Part shown: positions 16,254 to 24,238 of the stretch, piece after piece
Numbering within the stretch: position 1 is the stretch's first letter
How the letters are laid out: each line of letters begins with the position of its first letter
Origin: Modestobacter caceresii
GTDB lineage: Bacteria > Actinomycetota > Actinomycetes > Mycobacteriales > Geodermatophilaceae
Assembly (NCBI RefSeq): GCF_000761485.1
Contig: NZ_JPMX01000139.1
Coordinates: forward strand, 28,498-73,784
Direction of reading: 5' to 3'
DNA length: 45,287 nt
Translations under genes and position numbers: made by a program
Notes under the pieces: generated by a model
The model's database searches: none
What the model was told of the DNA's origin: nothing
What the model saw: only the letters and a program-made list of their open reading frames with translations

Positions 16254-17285
16254 TCAGCGGGCGGAGAGCACCTCGCCGGCCTCGATTCGGCGGCGACCGA
16301 CGTAGTAGAGCGTCGTCCCCTCGGCCACCGGGGTGTCCCAGGCCGGGCTGACCGTCAGGCCGTCGGGCCCGCGCAGCGCCAGCACCGTCGCCCCGAAGGC
16401 CTGACCGAAGCGGACCTGGCAGTCGCCGAAGGTGCCCAGCCGGTGCCCGGAGGGCAGCTGGACGGAGTAGGTGTTGCCGTGGCCGTGGCTGCTCATCAGG
16501 TCGCCGTAGACCTCGGTGAGCCCGGGGTCCAGCGCCTCCTCGGTGATCAGGAAGGGCATGTGCCACTGCACGCAGGCGATCCGGGGGTCGACGTAGCGCA
16601 GGTTGTCCCGGCGGTCCAGGTCGCGCAGCGCGGCGACCTTGTGCACGTCCGGGCCGGCGTGGTGGACCGCCACCGCGATGGCCAGCGTCTCGTTGTCGTC
16701 CCGCCCGTCGATCACCACGGAGCGGGCCGCGGCCACGTTGGCCCGGGTCATGACGTCGGCGTGGCTGAGGTCGCCGCGGACGAAGGACACCTCGGTCCGC
16801 TCCGGCAACGGGTTCTCCGGCACGTCCTCCCAGGCGCACAGCGCGACCCGGGTGCGCCCCTCGGCCGCGAGCTCGGTGAGCATCCGCTCGGTGCGGCCCG
16901 GGAAGTACCCCAGCACGACGACGTGATCGATCAGATCCAGCTCTTCCACACCCTTCAGGCGCCGGCTGCGGACCGACTGCAGGTAGTCGGCCAGCCGCGT
17001 GAACAGCAACGTCAGCGTGACGATGCCACCGATGATCACGTAGGCCCCGACGACGTGGCCGCCGGCCGAGGCCGGGAAGAAGTCGCCGTAGCCCACGGTG
17101 GCGGCGGTGACGATGAAGTACCACCAGTAGTTGGCCGGCGCGGCGATGTCGCTGTCGGCGCCCTCCACCAGGGCCATCGCCGGCCAGCTGGTCACGAAGA
17201 CGAAGACCATGACGGCCAGCGGCAGCCGCCAGCCGCGCAGCCGCGCCTGGACCACCCGCGAGAAGCGCGAGAACAAGCCGAACAC
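16254..17285 (-). CDS. Two-TM potassium channel with RCK (TrkA-N/C) domains
   Basis: 343 residues. TM1 (about 22-40), a pore helix and the K+ selectivity filter TVGYGD (residues 63-68), TM2 (about 77-97), then a cytosolic TrkA-N Rossmann domain beginning 'HVVVLGYFPGRTERML' and a TrkA-C-like tail containing 'LYYVGRRRIEAGEV'. Length and order match MthK/Kch-like bacterial channels gated by nucleotide or Ca2+ on the RCK ring. In this protein the NAD-binding glycine pattern is G-x-F-x-G-R, slightly unlike the usual GxGxxG, so the ligand may differ. Likely roles are K+ homeostasis or membrane potential control. Confidence 0.93.
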   Translation of the reverse strand: MFGLFSRFSRVVQARLRGWRLPLAVMVFVFVTSWPAMALVEGADSDIAAPANYWWYFIVTAATVGYGDFFPASAGGHVVGAYVIIGGIVTLTLLFTRLADYLQSVRSRRLKGVEELDLIDHVVVLGYFPGRTERMLTELAAEGRTRVALCAWEDVPENPLPERTEVSFVRGDLSHADVMTRANVAAARSVVIDGRDDNETLAIAVAVHHAGPDVHKVAALRDLDRRDNLRYVDPRIACVQWHMPFLITEEALDPGLTEVYGDLMSSHGHGNTYSVQLPSGHRLGTFGDCQVRFGQAFGATVLALRGPDGLTVSPAWDTPVAEGTTLYYVGRRRIEAGEVLSAR

Positions 17286-17353
17286 GGGTCTCCTGCCAGG
17301 TCGAGGTCCCGAGCAACCTAGCGTGCGCGTCGGAGTGGGGTCAGGGTGTCGTC

Positions 17354-17488
17354 ATGACGACGCCGACCGACGACGACCTCCCCGAGCCCCGGGACATCGC
17401 CCTGGAGCAGGCCACCCCGGAGCAGGTCGAGCAGCTCGAAGAGGCCAGCCAGGACGGCGCGGACCCCGGTGGGGCCACGCCGTCCTGA
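17354..17488 (+). CDS. Small acidic protein (44 residues)
   Basis: ATG 17354 with AGGG seven bases before it opens a 44-codon frame ending at TGA 17488. The peptide begins MTTPTDDDLPEPRDIALEQA and is very acidic (about 12 Asp/Glu), with a predicted helix TPEQVEQLEEA and a disordered Gly/Pro tail. Codon third positions are strongly G/C. It sits alone between the start of the K+ channel gene (divergent) and the end of the TPR gene. Short acidic proteins of this form are seen across actinobacteria, but I cannot assign a function. Confidence 0.5.
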   Translation: MTTPTDDDLPEPRDIALEQATPEQVEQLEEASQDGADPGGATPS

Positions 17489-17497
17489 GCCGTTCGC

Positions 17498-20272
17498 TCA
17501 GCGCCGCCAGCGGGAGCGGCCGCGCTTGAGGGCACGGTCCCGGGCCGCGGTGAGCTCCGCCAGCTGCTCGGCCGGCGCGCCGGCCGCCTGGTACGCCTGC
17601 AGGGCGGTGTCGTAGCGAACGGCCTCCGGCGGGCTGAACGACGCGACGGCCCAGAGCGCGTCGGCGACGAGTGCGAGCACGTCCTCACGGTGTCCGACGG
17701 CGACGGCTTCCTCCGCCAGGGAGATCGCCTCTGCGGTGCGCCCCAGCGCATGCAGTGCGTCTGCCTCCCGCAGGCCGGTCGCCGCCACGCCCACGGGCTG
17801 CCCGGCGTCGGTGTAGGCGTCCCTGGCCGAGGCGTAGAGCGGCAGGGCCTCGCCCGCCCGGCCGGCGACCACCAACCTGTCAGCGTGCTCCTGGCGCACG
17901 TCCGCCACCAGGAGCGGGTCCTCGTCCTCCTCCGAGATCGCGGCCAGAGCTGCCTCCCCGGCGGCGAGGGCCTCGGCGACCTGCCCACCTGCGTCGTGCA
18001 CGTCCGCGAGCGTGCGCTGCACCCGCAGTCGCGCTCCCGCCTCGTCGGTCGGCAGAGCGGTGGCCGCTCGCTGCGCCGCCGCCAGTGCACCCGCCACGTC
18101 GCCGTGCTGGAGCAGCAGTCGGGCGAGGTCGAGCGACGCGGCGCCCTCGAGCTCCCGGTCGCCGTCCTCCGCTGCCCGTTCGACCAGCTCGGTGTACAGG
18201 TCGTGGGCGCTCAGGTCCTCCTCCAGGTCGCGGAACAGGCGAGCCGCGTCCAGCCGGGCCCAGCCGGCGGAGGACACGTCCCCGGCACCGGCGAACAGGT
18301 CGACGGCTGTCCAGGCCGCGGTCAACGCCTCGTCCAGGCGGTCGGCGTCGCGGAGCAGCCGCCCCCGCGCGGCCGCCGCCTCTCCAGCCGCACCAGGGTC
18401 GTCCAGCGCCTCCTCGCTGGACTGCACGGCGCTGAGCACGTCGATCGCCCGGTCCACCTCGCCCGCCTCGAGGAGGGCCGGGACGAGCACCTGCGCGACA
18501 TCGGTGACACCGGCGTCGTCGGTTCGCGCCCGCACCTGTTCCCATGCGGTCTCCGCCGCCTGCAGTGCACCCGCGACGTCCCCGACCACCGATCGGCTCC
18601 ACGCCTCGCTCGCCCACGCGTCGGTCACCAGGGGCGGGTCAGCCGCCAAGAGGTCGCGCGCGTCCGCGAAGGCCGCGCCGGCTGCCGCCAGTCCCGCAGG
18701 GGCCGGCTCCTCGCCCAGCTCCAGCACCGTCCACTCCGCCCGCAGCGCGGCGACCCGCCCCGCCATCAGTTCCGGAGTGCCGGCACGCGCCGCGGCGGTG
18801 TCCGCCACGGCACACCACCGCCGGGCCTCGTCGTCCACGGCGCCGGCCGTCCCGGCCGTCAGCCTGGCCAGCGTCAGCGCCGCTCGCACCTGTTCCACCG
18901 GGTCCGCCGTCAGCGCCGGCACAGCCCGAGCCAACGCGTCAGCCGCCTCCGGGAGCCGGTCCAGCCGCAGCAGCGCCTCCCCGACGGTGGCCAGGGCACG
19001 TGCGGCTCCCCCGGCGTCGCCGGCCGCCTCGTACCGGGCCAGTGCGCGCTCGGCCGCAGCCAGTCGCGGCGCCGCCGGGCCCCGGGGGGTGCGGGCCAGT
19101 TCCAGCAACGTGTCGGCGTCCTCGTCGCTGACGGCCGGCACCACGGCGACGGTGACGGTGGTGGGCAGCGTCGGGCTGGTCGTCCGTACGACCGGTGGTG
19201 CCACCACCGTCACAGGCCGCACGCCCAGCCACTCCTCTGCGTCTCGGGTCCGGAGGTCGGTGCCGTTGCGCCGGTCGAACGCCGCAGCGATCTCCCTGGC
19301 TCCGCCGGCGAACAGGCCGGCGAGCGCTGTGGTGTCGCGCGGGCGAGCCCCGAGCGGACGCGGGGTCTCGGTGACACCTGTCTCGGCCAGCGACGCAGCC
19401 ACCGCGGCACCGGCACTCAGCACGATGAGCCGGGCATCGACGTCGAACAGGCCGCGGTCGCACACGTCGACGAGTTCGGCCAGCAGGTCGACGGCGTCGT
19501 CGAGCCGGCCTGTGCGCACGAGGTGCAGGACATGGCGGGCCTGGGCACCGACCAGGGAGGGGTTGCCCCGAGCCAGCCGCAGCCCCCACTGGTGCAGCCG
19601 CTCGGCCTCCTCGTGCTCCCCGAGCTCGGCCAGCGGCGCCAGCAGGTCGGCCAGCACAGCGGCCGGCTGCTCGGCGCAGTCCAACCGACCGGCGACGAGC
19701 GGCCGGGCGAGGTCGACCGCTCGCGCCGGGTCACCGGCGGCGATGGCCAGGTCGACCTCGGCGGCGACGTCACATGCCCGGCAATCGCCCATCGGCGTGC
19801 GCGGCACCACGCGCCACCGTCGATGCGCCTCGACGGCCTCGGCCACCCGCCCCGTGCGGAGCGGCACCGTCCAGGCCAACTTGGCGACCGCGTCCTCGCC
19901 GATCCCCTCGGCGGCGTACCGGCGGCGTTGCTCGGCCAGCACCCGTTCGACGTCGGTCAGCGGCACCTGCGGCAGGTCGAGCAGCGTGCCCGGCAACCAC
20001 TTGAGCGCCCAGTAGGTGTCCTCGATGGCGAAGCGCCCCGGATGGGCATCGATCTGACCCAGGCACCAGGTGGTCGCCACCATCGCCTTCTGCGCCTCAC
20101 CACCGTGCTGCGCGGCCGAGGCCAGCGCCACGCGGGCCTCGAAGGACGCGTCGAGGTCGTTGGCCGCGTCGGCGAGCCGGACTGCCTCCTCAGCGGTCGC
20201 CGTCCGGGCGTAGCCCGGCGGCATCTCCGCGACCTCCCGCAACAGCGACCGCACCGACCTACTCCGTGCCAC
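17498..20272 (-). CDS. Large tetratricopeptide-like protein partnered with Hsp90
   Basis: 924 residues from GTG 20272, which overlaps the upstream Hsp90 gene by 14 bases. The whole protein is helical and Ala/Leu/Glu-rich, with many degenerate TPR-like helix pairs such as 'EAADALARAVPALTADPV', EALTAAWTAVDLFAGAGD and 'EAISLAEEAVAVGHREDV'. No enzymatic motif, signal peptide or membrane segment is seen. A middle segment (about 330-390) is less regular and Thr/Val-rich. It probably acts as a scaffold or adaptor, most simply as client-binding partner or co-chaperone of the neighbouring Hsp90. In eukaryotes TPR proteins bind Hsp90, but here the pairing rests on operon structure only. Confidence 0.85.
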   Translation of the reverse strand: MARSRSVRSLLREVAEMPPGYARTATAEEAVRLADAANDLDASFEARVALASAAQHGGEAQKAMVATTWCLGQIDAHPGRFAIEDTYWALKWLPGTLLDLPQVPLTDVERVLAEQRRRYAAEGIGEDAVAKLAWTVPLRTGRVAEAVEAHRRWRVVPRTPMGDCRACDVAAEVDLAIAAGDPARAVDLARPLVAGRLDCAEQPAAVLADLLAPLAELGEHEEAERLHQWGLRLARGNPSLVGAQARHVLHLVRTGRLDDAVDLLAELVDVCDRGLFDVDARLIVLSAGAAVAASLAETGVTETPRPLGARPRDTTALAGLFAGGAREIAAAFDRRNGTDLRTRDAEEWLGVRPVTVVAPPVVRTTSPTLPTTVTVAVVPAVSDEDADTLLELARTPRGPAAPRLAAAERALARYEAAGDAGGAARALATVGEALLRLDRLPEAADALARAVPALTADPVEQVRAALTLARLTAGTAGAVDDEARRWCAVADTAAARAGTPELMAGRVAALRAEWTVLELGEEPAPAGLAAAGAAFADARDLLAADPPLVTDAWASEAWSRSVVGDVAGALQAAETAWEQVRARTDDAGVTDVAQVLVPALLEAGEVDRAIDVLSAVQSSEEALDDPGAAGEAAAARGRLLRDADRLDEALTAAWTAVDLFAGAGDVSSAGWARLDAARLFRDLEEDLSAHDLYTELVERAAEDGDRELEGAASLDLARLLLQHGDVAGALAAAQRAATALPTDEAGARLRVQRTLADVHDAGGQVAEALAAGEAALAAISEEDEDPLLVADVRQEHADRLVVAGRAGEALPLYASARDAYTDAGQPVGVAATGLREADALHALGRTAEAISLAEEAVAVGHREDVLALVADALWAVASFSPPEAVRYDTALQAYQAAGAPAEQLAELTAARDRALKRGRSRWRR

Positions 20273-22043
20273 CGAGACTCCCTTCGACGAGGCGCCCGAG
20301 GGCGCCGGACAACAACGTGGTCTCCTGCCCGCGCAACGGGTGACGGCCCATGAGGAGCGCCTGGAGGTACAGCACCTCGACCGCGGTGCGCAGCGCACCG
20401 TCACCCACGGGACCCGCGAGCTGACGCACGACCGGGTGCCGCCAGTTGAGCACCAGCTGCGCCTCCCTCCGCCCAGGTCCGGGCGTCTGCAGGTGACTGA
20501 GCAGCGGACCCCAGAACGCCCCCGCCACCTGGGCGGTCTCGCCGACCTCGCGGGTGAACCGCGCTGCGTCGCCTGCGGTGTACAGGCAGGGCAGCGACTC
20601 AGGGCTGAAGGAACGCACGTCGACATCGCAGTCGAAGGACAGCAGCACCGGCCGGGCGCGCCCGGCCAGTGCTGCAGCTGCGACCTGGTCGCCCCCGGCC
20701 ACCGGAGCGAGCACCGCGGCCAGGTCCTCGGGCTCCACGTGCTCGACCTCGACGCCGGGCACCAGGTCCGGCAGCCGCAGCAGGAGGTCCTCGTCGTAGG
20801 TGTAGCCGGCGTTGACCAGGCAGATCCCCTCAGCCGTGGCGACCTGCGCCATCTGGCTGAAGTCCTCCTTCGTCGCCGCGTAGCGGACCCGCCCACGCCG
20901 GGTCAGCTCGGTCAGCGTCATCCGGCCCTGGTTCGTCTCGACCGGCAGCCACGGTGAGAAGAGCCGCAGCAGCTCGTCGTCGTGCACGGCCAGTGACTTC
21001 AACGCGAGCGCGTGCACGCGGACGAGGGCCTGCAGCCTCGTCGGCTCGTGCTCGGCCACGGTGGTCAGCCAGCTGCGCAGGGCCGCCCCCAGCCCGTCAC
21101 GGACGGCAGCGAGGGTCGCGTCCTCGTAGAGGCCCTCCCGGGAGGCGAGCGGCTGCAACGCGCTGGTGTCCACGACGGCGCGGACGAAGAACGCCCACTC
21201 GGGGAGCAACCCGTCCACCGCATCGGACAGCAGCATCCGTTTGAGGTGCACCCGGTGCCGCTGCCGTGACGCCGGGCTGGGGCTCTCCGGGTGCACGAAC
21301 GCGACCCCGGTCAGCCCCGCTGCCGGCAACTCGAGCGGGACGGCGTCCAGGAATCGCTCCCCGAACTCCTGGTGTCCCCACTCGAGCAGGCCGTCACGGT
21401 CCTGCCCGAGCCACGGCAGCACTCGCCCGGCCATCCGCTCCGAGCCCTCGGCGGTACGGAGCACGATGGGCTGAGCCAGCAGACCGGCATAGCGCTGGAC
21501 CAGCGCGCGGACGGTGTCCGGGCGGAGGTGGTCCTCCAGCCCCGGTCGGGCGGTCAGCCAGACCGTGGTCCCTGGGGTGCGCCGCCCCTCGCCGTCCGGC
21601 AGTTCGCGGAGCTCGTAGGTGCCGTCGCTGCGGCCCTGCCAGGAGACGCCCGCACCACCCCGCACCGACCGGGTCACCACCCGGATCTCGTCGCTCACGA
21701 GGAAGCAGGCCAGGAGGCCGATCCCGAAGCGGCCGAGGTAGTCGATCCCGGGGGCAAAGAGCGCGTCCCGCTTGGAGGAGGAACCGATGGTGGCGAGCAG
21801 CTCGTGCACCTCGGCCACCGTCAGACCCACGCCGTCGTCCTCGACGGACAGGACCGGGGCGGCGCCCGGCCGCTCGTGGCACTCGATGACGACGGCGGCC
21901 CCGACGCCGTCGGAGCCGCGGGCCGAGATGGCGTCGACGGAGTTCTGGACCAGTTCCCGCAGGTAGACGTCGGGTGAGCTGTAGAGGTGGGAGGAGAGGA
22001 GGTCGACGACGCCACGCAGGTCGACCTGGAAGGAGTGGCGCAC
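20259..22043 (-). CDS. Divergent Hsp90/HtpG-family ATPase
   Basis: 594 residues, ATG at 22043. The GHKL ATP-binding domain is clear: N-box RELVQNSVDAI (29-39), a D-D-G-V-G loop (69-73) and glycine-rich lid GRFGIG (104-109). A middle domain carries ALQPLASREGLYED, equivalent to the HtpG SRE motif holding the catalytic arginine. It is slightly shorter than classical HtpG (about 620-640), the C-terminal dimerisation region is poorly conserved, and it ends GSLGGTE. It is probably an ATP-driven chaperone for specific clients. It is encoded immediately before, and overlapping, the TPR protein. The pair looks like a module separate from housekeeping htpG. Confidence 0.9.
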   Translation of the reverse strand: MRHSFQVDLRGVVDLLSSHLYSSPDVYLRELVQNSVDAISARGSDGVGAAVVIECHERPGAAPVLSVEDDGVGLTVAEVHELLATIGSSSKRDALFAPGIDYLGRFGIGLLACFLVSDEIRVVTRSVRGGAGVSWQGRSDGTYELRELPDGEGRRTPGTTVWLTARPGLEDHLRPDTVRALVQRYAGLLAQPIVLRTAEGSERMAGRVLPWLGQDRDGLLEWGHQEFGERFLDAVPLELPAAGLTGVAFVHPESPSPASRQRHRVHLKRMLLSDAVDGLLPEWAFFVRAVVDTSALQPLASREGLYEDATLAAVRDGLGAALRSWLTTVAEHEPTRLQALVRVHALALKSLAVHDDELLRLFSPWLPVETNQGRMTLTELTRRGRVRYAATKEDFSQMAQVATAEGICLVNAGYTYDEDLLLRLPDLVPGVEVEHVEPEDLAAVLAPVAGGDQVAAAALAGRARPVLLSFDCDVDVRSFSPESLPCLYTAGDAARFTREVGETAQVAGAFWGPLLSHLQTPGPGRREAQLVLNWRHPVVRQLAGPVGDGALRTAVEVLYLQALLMGRHPLRGQETTLLSGALGRLVEGSLGGTE

Positions 22044-22177
22044 CGCGGCAGGCTAGGCGGCACGGACGAGGACGAACCACGAACGAGCCCGGGCACGCCG
22101 AACGTCGCCCGACAGCGGGACAGGTGTGACACGCGAGGTCGGTTGGCCGGCAGCTGCCCTGGGGTAGGGCGGCGATC

Positions 22178-22687
22178 ATGGAGAGCCGGGACCTGTTGCT
22201 GACCGCGTTCGACAACGTCGAGGAGGCCGTCCGCGGGGCGGTCGAGGGGATCGACCCGCAGCTGCTGAACGCCCGCGTCGACCCGGAGGCGAACACCATC
22301 GCCTGGCTGGTCTGGCACCTGACCCGGGTCCAGGACGACCACGTCTCCGAGGTCGCCGGGGTCGAGCAGGCCTACACGGCCAACGGCTGGGCCGACCGGT
22401 TCGAGCTGCCGTTCGACCCCAGTGCCATCGGCTACGGCTTCAGCAGCACCGACGTCGGACGGACGCAGGTCAGCGACCCGCAGCTGCTGATCGACCACCA
22501 CGCCGACGTGCACCGACGCACCGCGGAGTTCGTGGGCACGCTCAGCGCCGGGGACCTCGACCGGGTCGTCGACGAGCGCTGGGACCCGCCGGTGACCCTG
22601 GGTGTCCGGCTGCTCAGCGTCGTCGGTGACGACCTCCAGCACGCTGGGCAGGCAGCCCTCCTGCGCGGCTCCCTGGAGCGGCGCTGA
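22178..22687 (+). CDS. DinB superfamily (DUF664) protein, possible mycothiol-dependent enzyme
   Basis: 169 residues from ATG 22178. A four-helix DinB-like protein with NTIAWLVWHLTRVQDDH (about 40-56) and GDDLQHAGQAALLRG near the C-terminus, giving the three-His metal site expected for this family (His in WHLTR, His in the DDH position and His in QHAGQ). DUF664 members in actinobacteria include mycothiol S-transferases and related detoxifying enzymes. The protein lacks a signal. It is divergent from the Hsp90 gene and followed by the acyl-CoA dehydrogenase 41 bases on. Exact substrate unknown. Confidence 0.85.
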   Translation: MESRDLLLTAFDNVEEAVRGAVEGIDPQLLNARVDPEANTIAWLVWHLTRVQDDHVSEVAGVEQAYTANGWADRFELPFDPSAIGYGFSSTDVGRTQVSDPQLLIDHHADVHRRTAEFVGTLSAGDLDRVVDERWDPPVTLGVRLLSVVGDDLQHAGQAALLRGSLERR

Positions 22688-22728
22688 GCACACGGCACCC
22701 AGTGCCACCCGCGAGTAGCTTCGGACCG

Positions 22729-23952
22729 GTGAGCAACGACGCTTCCCCTGACTTCTACGCCCTCGACGACCTCCTGGAGCCGGAGGAGATCGAGCTGCGG
22801 GACCGGGTGCGCGACTTCTGCACGCGCGAGGTCACGCCGATCATCAACGACTACTGGGAGCGGGCGGAGTTCCCGTTCGAGCTGGTCCCGAAGATCGCTG
22901 AGCTGGGCGTGGCCGGCGGCACGGTCGCCGGGTACGGCTCGGCCGGGATGAGCGCGGTCGCCGCCGGGCTGGTCGCCGCCGAGTGGGCCCGCGCCGACGG
23001 CAGCCTGGGGACCTTCTACGGCGTCCACAGCTTCCTGGCCATGCAGTCGATCGCCCTGCTGGGCGATGAGGAGCAGCGCGAGCGCTGGCTGCCGGCGATG
23101 GCCCGGATGGAGCTGATCGGCGCGTTCGGCCTGACCGAGCCCGCGCACGGCTCGGACGCCGTCGCCCTGGAGACCAGCGCCCGCCGGGACGGCGACGAGT
23201 GGGTGCTCAACGGCGCCAAGAAGTGGATCGGCAACGGCACGATCGCCGACCTGGTGCTCATCTGGGCCCGCGACGAGGAGGGTGCGGTCGGCGGCTACGT
23301 CGTCCCCAAGGGGTCGATCGGCTGGACCGCGACCCGGATGACCGGCAAGACCGCGCTGCGGGCGGTGTGGCAGGCCGAGATCACCCTGGACGAGGTGCGG
23401 GTGCCGGCGGAGAACAAGCTGGCCAACTGCCGCTCGTTCAAGGACGTCTCGGTGGTGCTGGACCGCACCCGGTACACCGTGGCCTGGCGGGCCCTGGGCA
23501 TCGCCGAGGCCGCCTACGACCTGGCCTTGAAGCACACGATGCAGCGGGAGCAGTTCGGCCAGCCGATCGCCGGCTACCAGCTGGTGCAGGAGAAGCTGGC
23601 CCGGATGCTGGCCGAGATCACCAGCATGCGGCTGCTGAGCTGGCGGTTGAGCAAGCTGGCCGACGAGGGCCGGATGACCGCGGCGATGGCCTCCATGGCG
23701 AAGATGAACAACTGCAAGAAGGCCCGGCAGATCGTCGCCGACGCCCGCGACCTCTTCGGCGGTGACGGCATCCTGCTGGAGCACCACATCGCCCGCCACC
23801 ACGCTGACATCGAGGCGATCTACACGTTCGAGGGCACCGACCACGTGCAGGCGCTCATCGTGGGCCGGGACATCACCGGCATCTCGGCCATCACCGGCCG
23901 GCGGACGCCTCGGGCCGAGCAGAAGCCGGCCGAGCCGCCGCAGTCGATCTAG
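22729..23952 (+). CDS. Acyl-CoA dehydrogenase, glutaryl-CoA dehydrogenase-like
   Basis: 407 residues from GTG 22729 (a GTG nine codons earlier is possible). A classical three-domain ACAD: N-terminal helices, a middle beta domain with AFGLTEPAHGSDA and WVLNGAKKWIGNG contacting FAD, then the C-terminal helix bundle with 'HTMQREQFGQPIAGYQLVQ' and ARDLFGGDGIL. TFEGTDHVQALIVGRDITGI is characteristic of the glutaryl-CoA dehydrogenase subgroup, the Glu being the catalytic base. It probably oxidises glutaryl-CoA or a related acyl-CoA from lysine, tryptophan or aromatic breakdown. The terminal TAG shares a CTAG with the stop of the convergent gene. Confidence 0.9.
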   Translation: MSNDASPDFYALDDLLEPEEIELRDRVRDFCTREVTPIINDYWERAEFPFELVPKIAELGVAGGTVAGYGSAGMSAVAAGLVAAEWARADGSLGTFYGVHSFLAMQSIALLGDEEQRERWLPAMARMELIGAFGLTEPAHGSDAVALETSARRDGDEWVLNGAKKWIGNGTIADLVLIWARDEEGAVGGYVVPKGSIGWTATRMTGKTALRAVWQAEITLDEVRVPAENKLANCRSFKDVSVVLDRTRYTVAWRALGIAEAAYDLALKHTMQREQFGQPIAGYQLVQEKLARMLAEITSMRLLSWRLSKLADEGRMTAAMASMAKMNNCKKARQIVADARDLFGGDGILLEHHIARHHADIEAIYTFEGTDHVQALIVGRDITGISAITGRRTPRAEQKPAEPPQSI

Positions 23953-24203
23953 CCGACCTGTCGCAGTGCCGGCGCCGTGCGGCGCCGGCACTCGGCGCAG
24001 GTGTCGCGGCCACTGCTCATCCGCCCCCACCGTTGCGCACCCCAGATCTGCACGATCGCCCCGCACACGGCGAGCTCCACCTCCCCGTCGAGCTCGTCGG
24101 CTGGCCGGTGCGCCTCGACGGCGTGCCAGGACTTGGGCTGGTCGACCGGCTGGGCCCAGGATCGGCGATCCGGCCGGGCGAATCCGACGGCGTAGCTGTC
24201 CAC
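23949..24203 (-). CDS. Small Cys-rich (putative zinc-binding) protein
   Basis: 84 residues from GTG 24203 (a TTG at 24236 is an alternative). Pattern: SWHAVEAHRPADELDGEV, then AVCGAIVQIWGAQRW, then TCAECRRRTAP, i.e. one His and three Cys at spacings compatible with a zinc site. This layout (W-H-A, C-G-A, C-x-x-C) resembles a family of short actinobacterial proteins often placed next to regulators. It is divergent from the sigma-RsbT gene with 35 bases between starts, so both may share control. Function not known. Confidence 0.6.
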   Translation of the reverse strand: MDSYAVGFARPDRRSWAQPVDQPKSWHAVEAHRPADELDGEVELAVCGAIVQIWGAQRWGRMSSGRDTCAECRRRTAPALRQVG

Positions 24204-24238
24204 GTCATCTCTGTGCCCCACGCCACAAGAAGCCAATC

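Noticed and set aside
17690-20353. 887-codon rightward ORF opposite the TPR gene, and a 667-codon one in another frame
   Set aside because: Antisense shadows without domains; the leftward gene has repeat periodicity and a coupled start.
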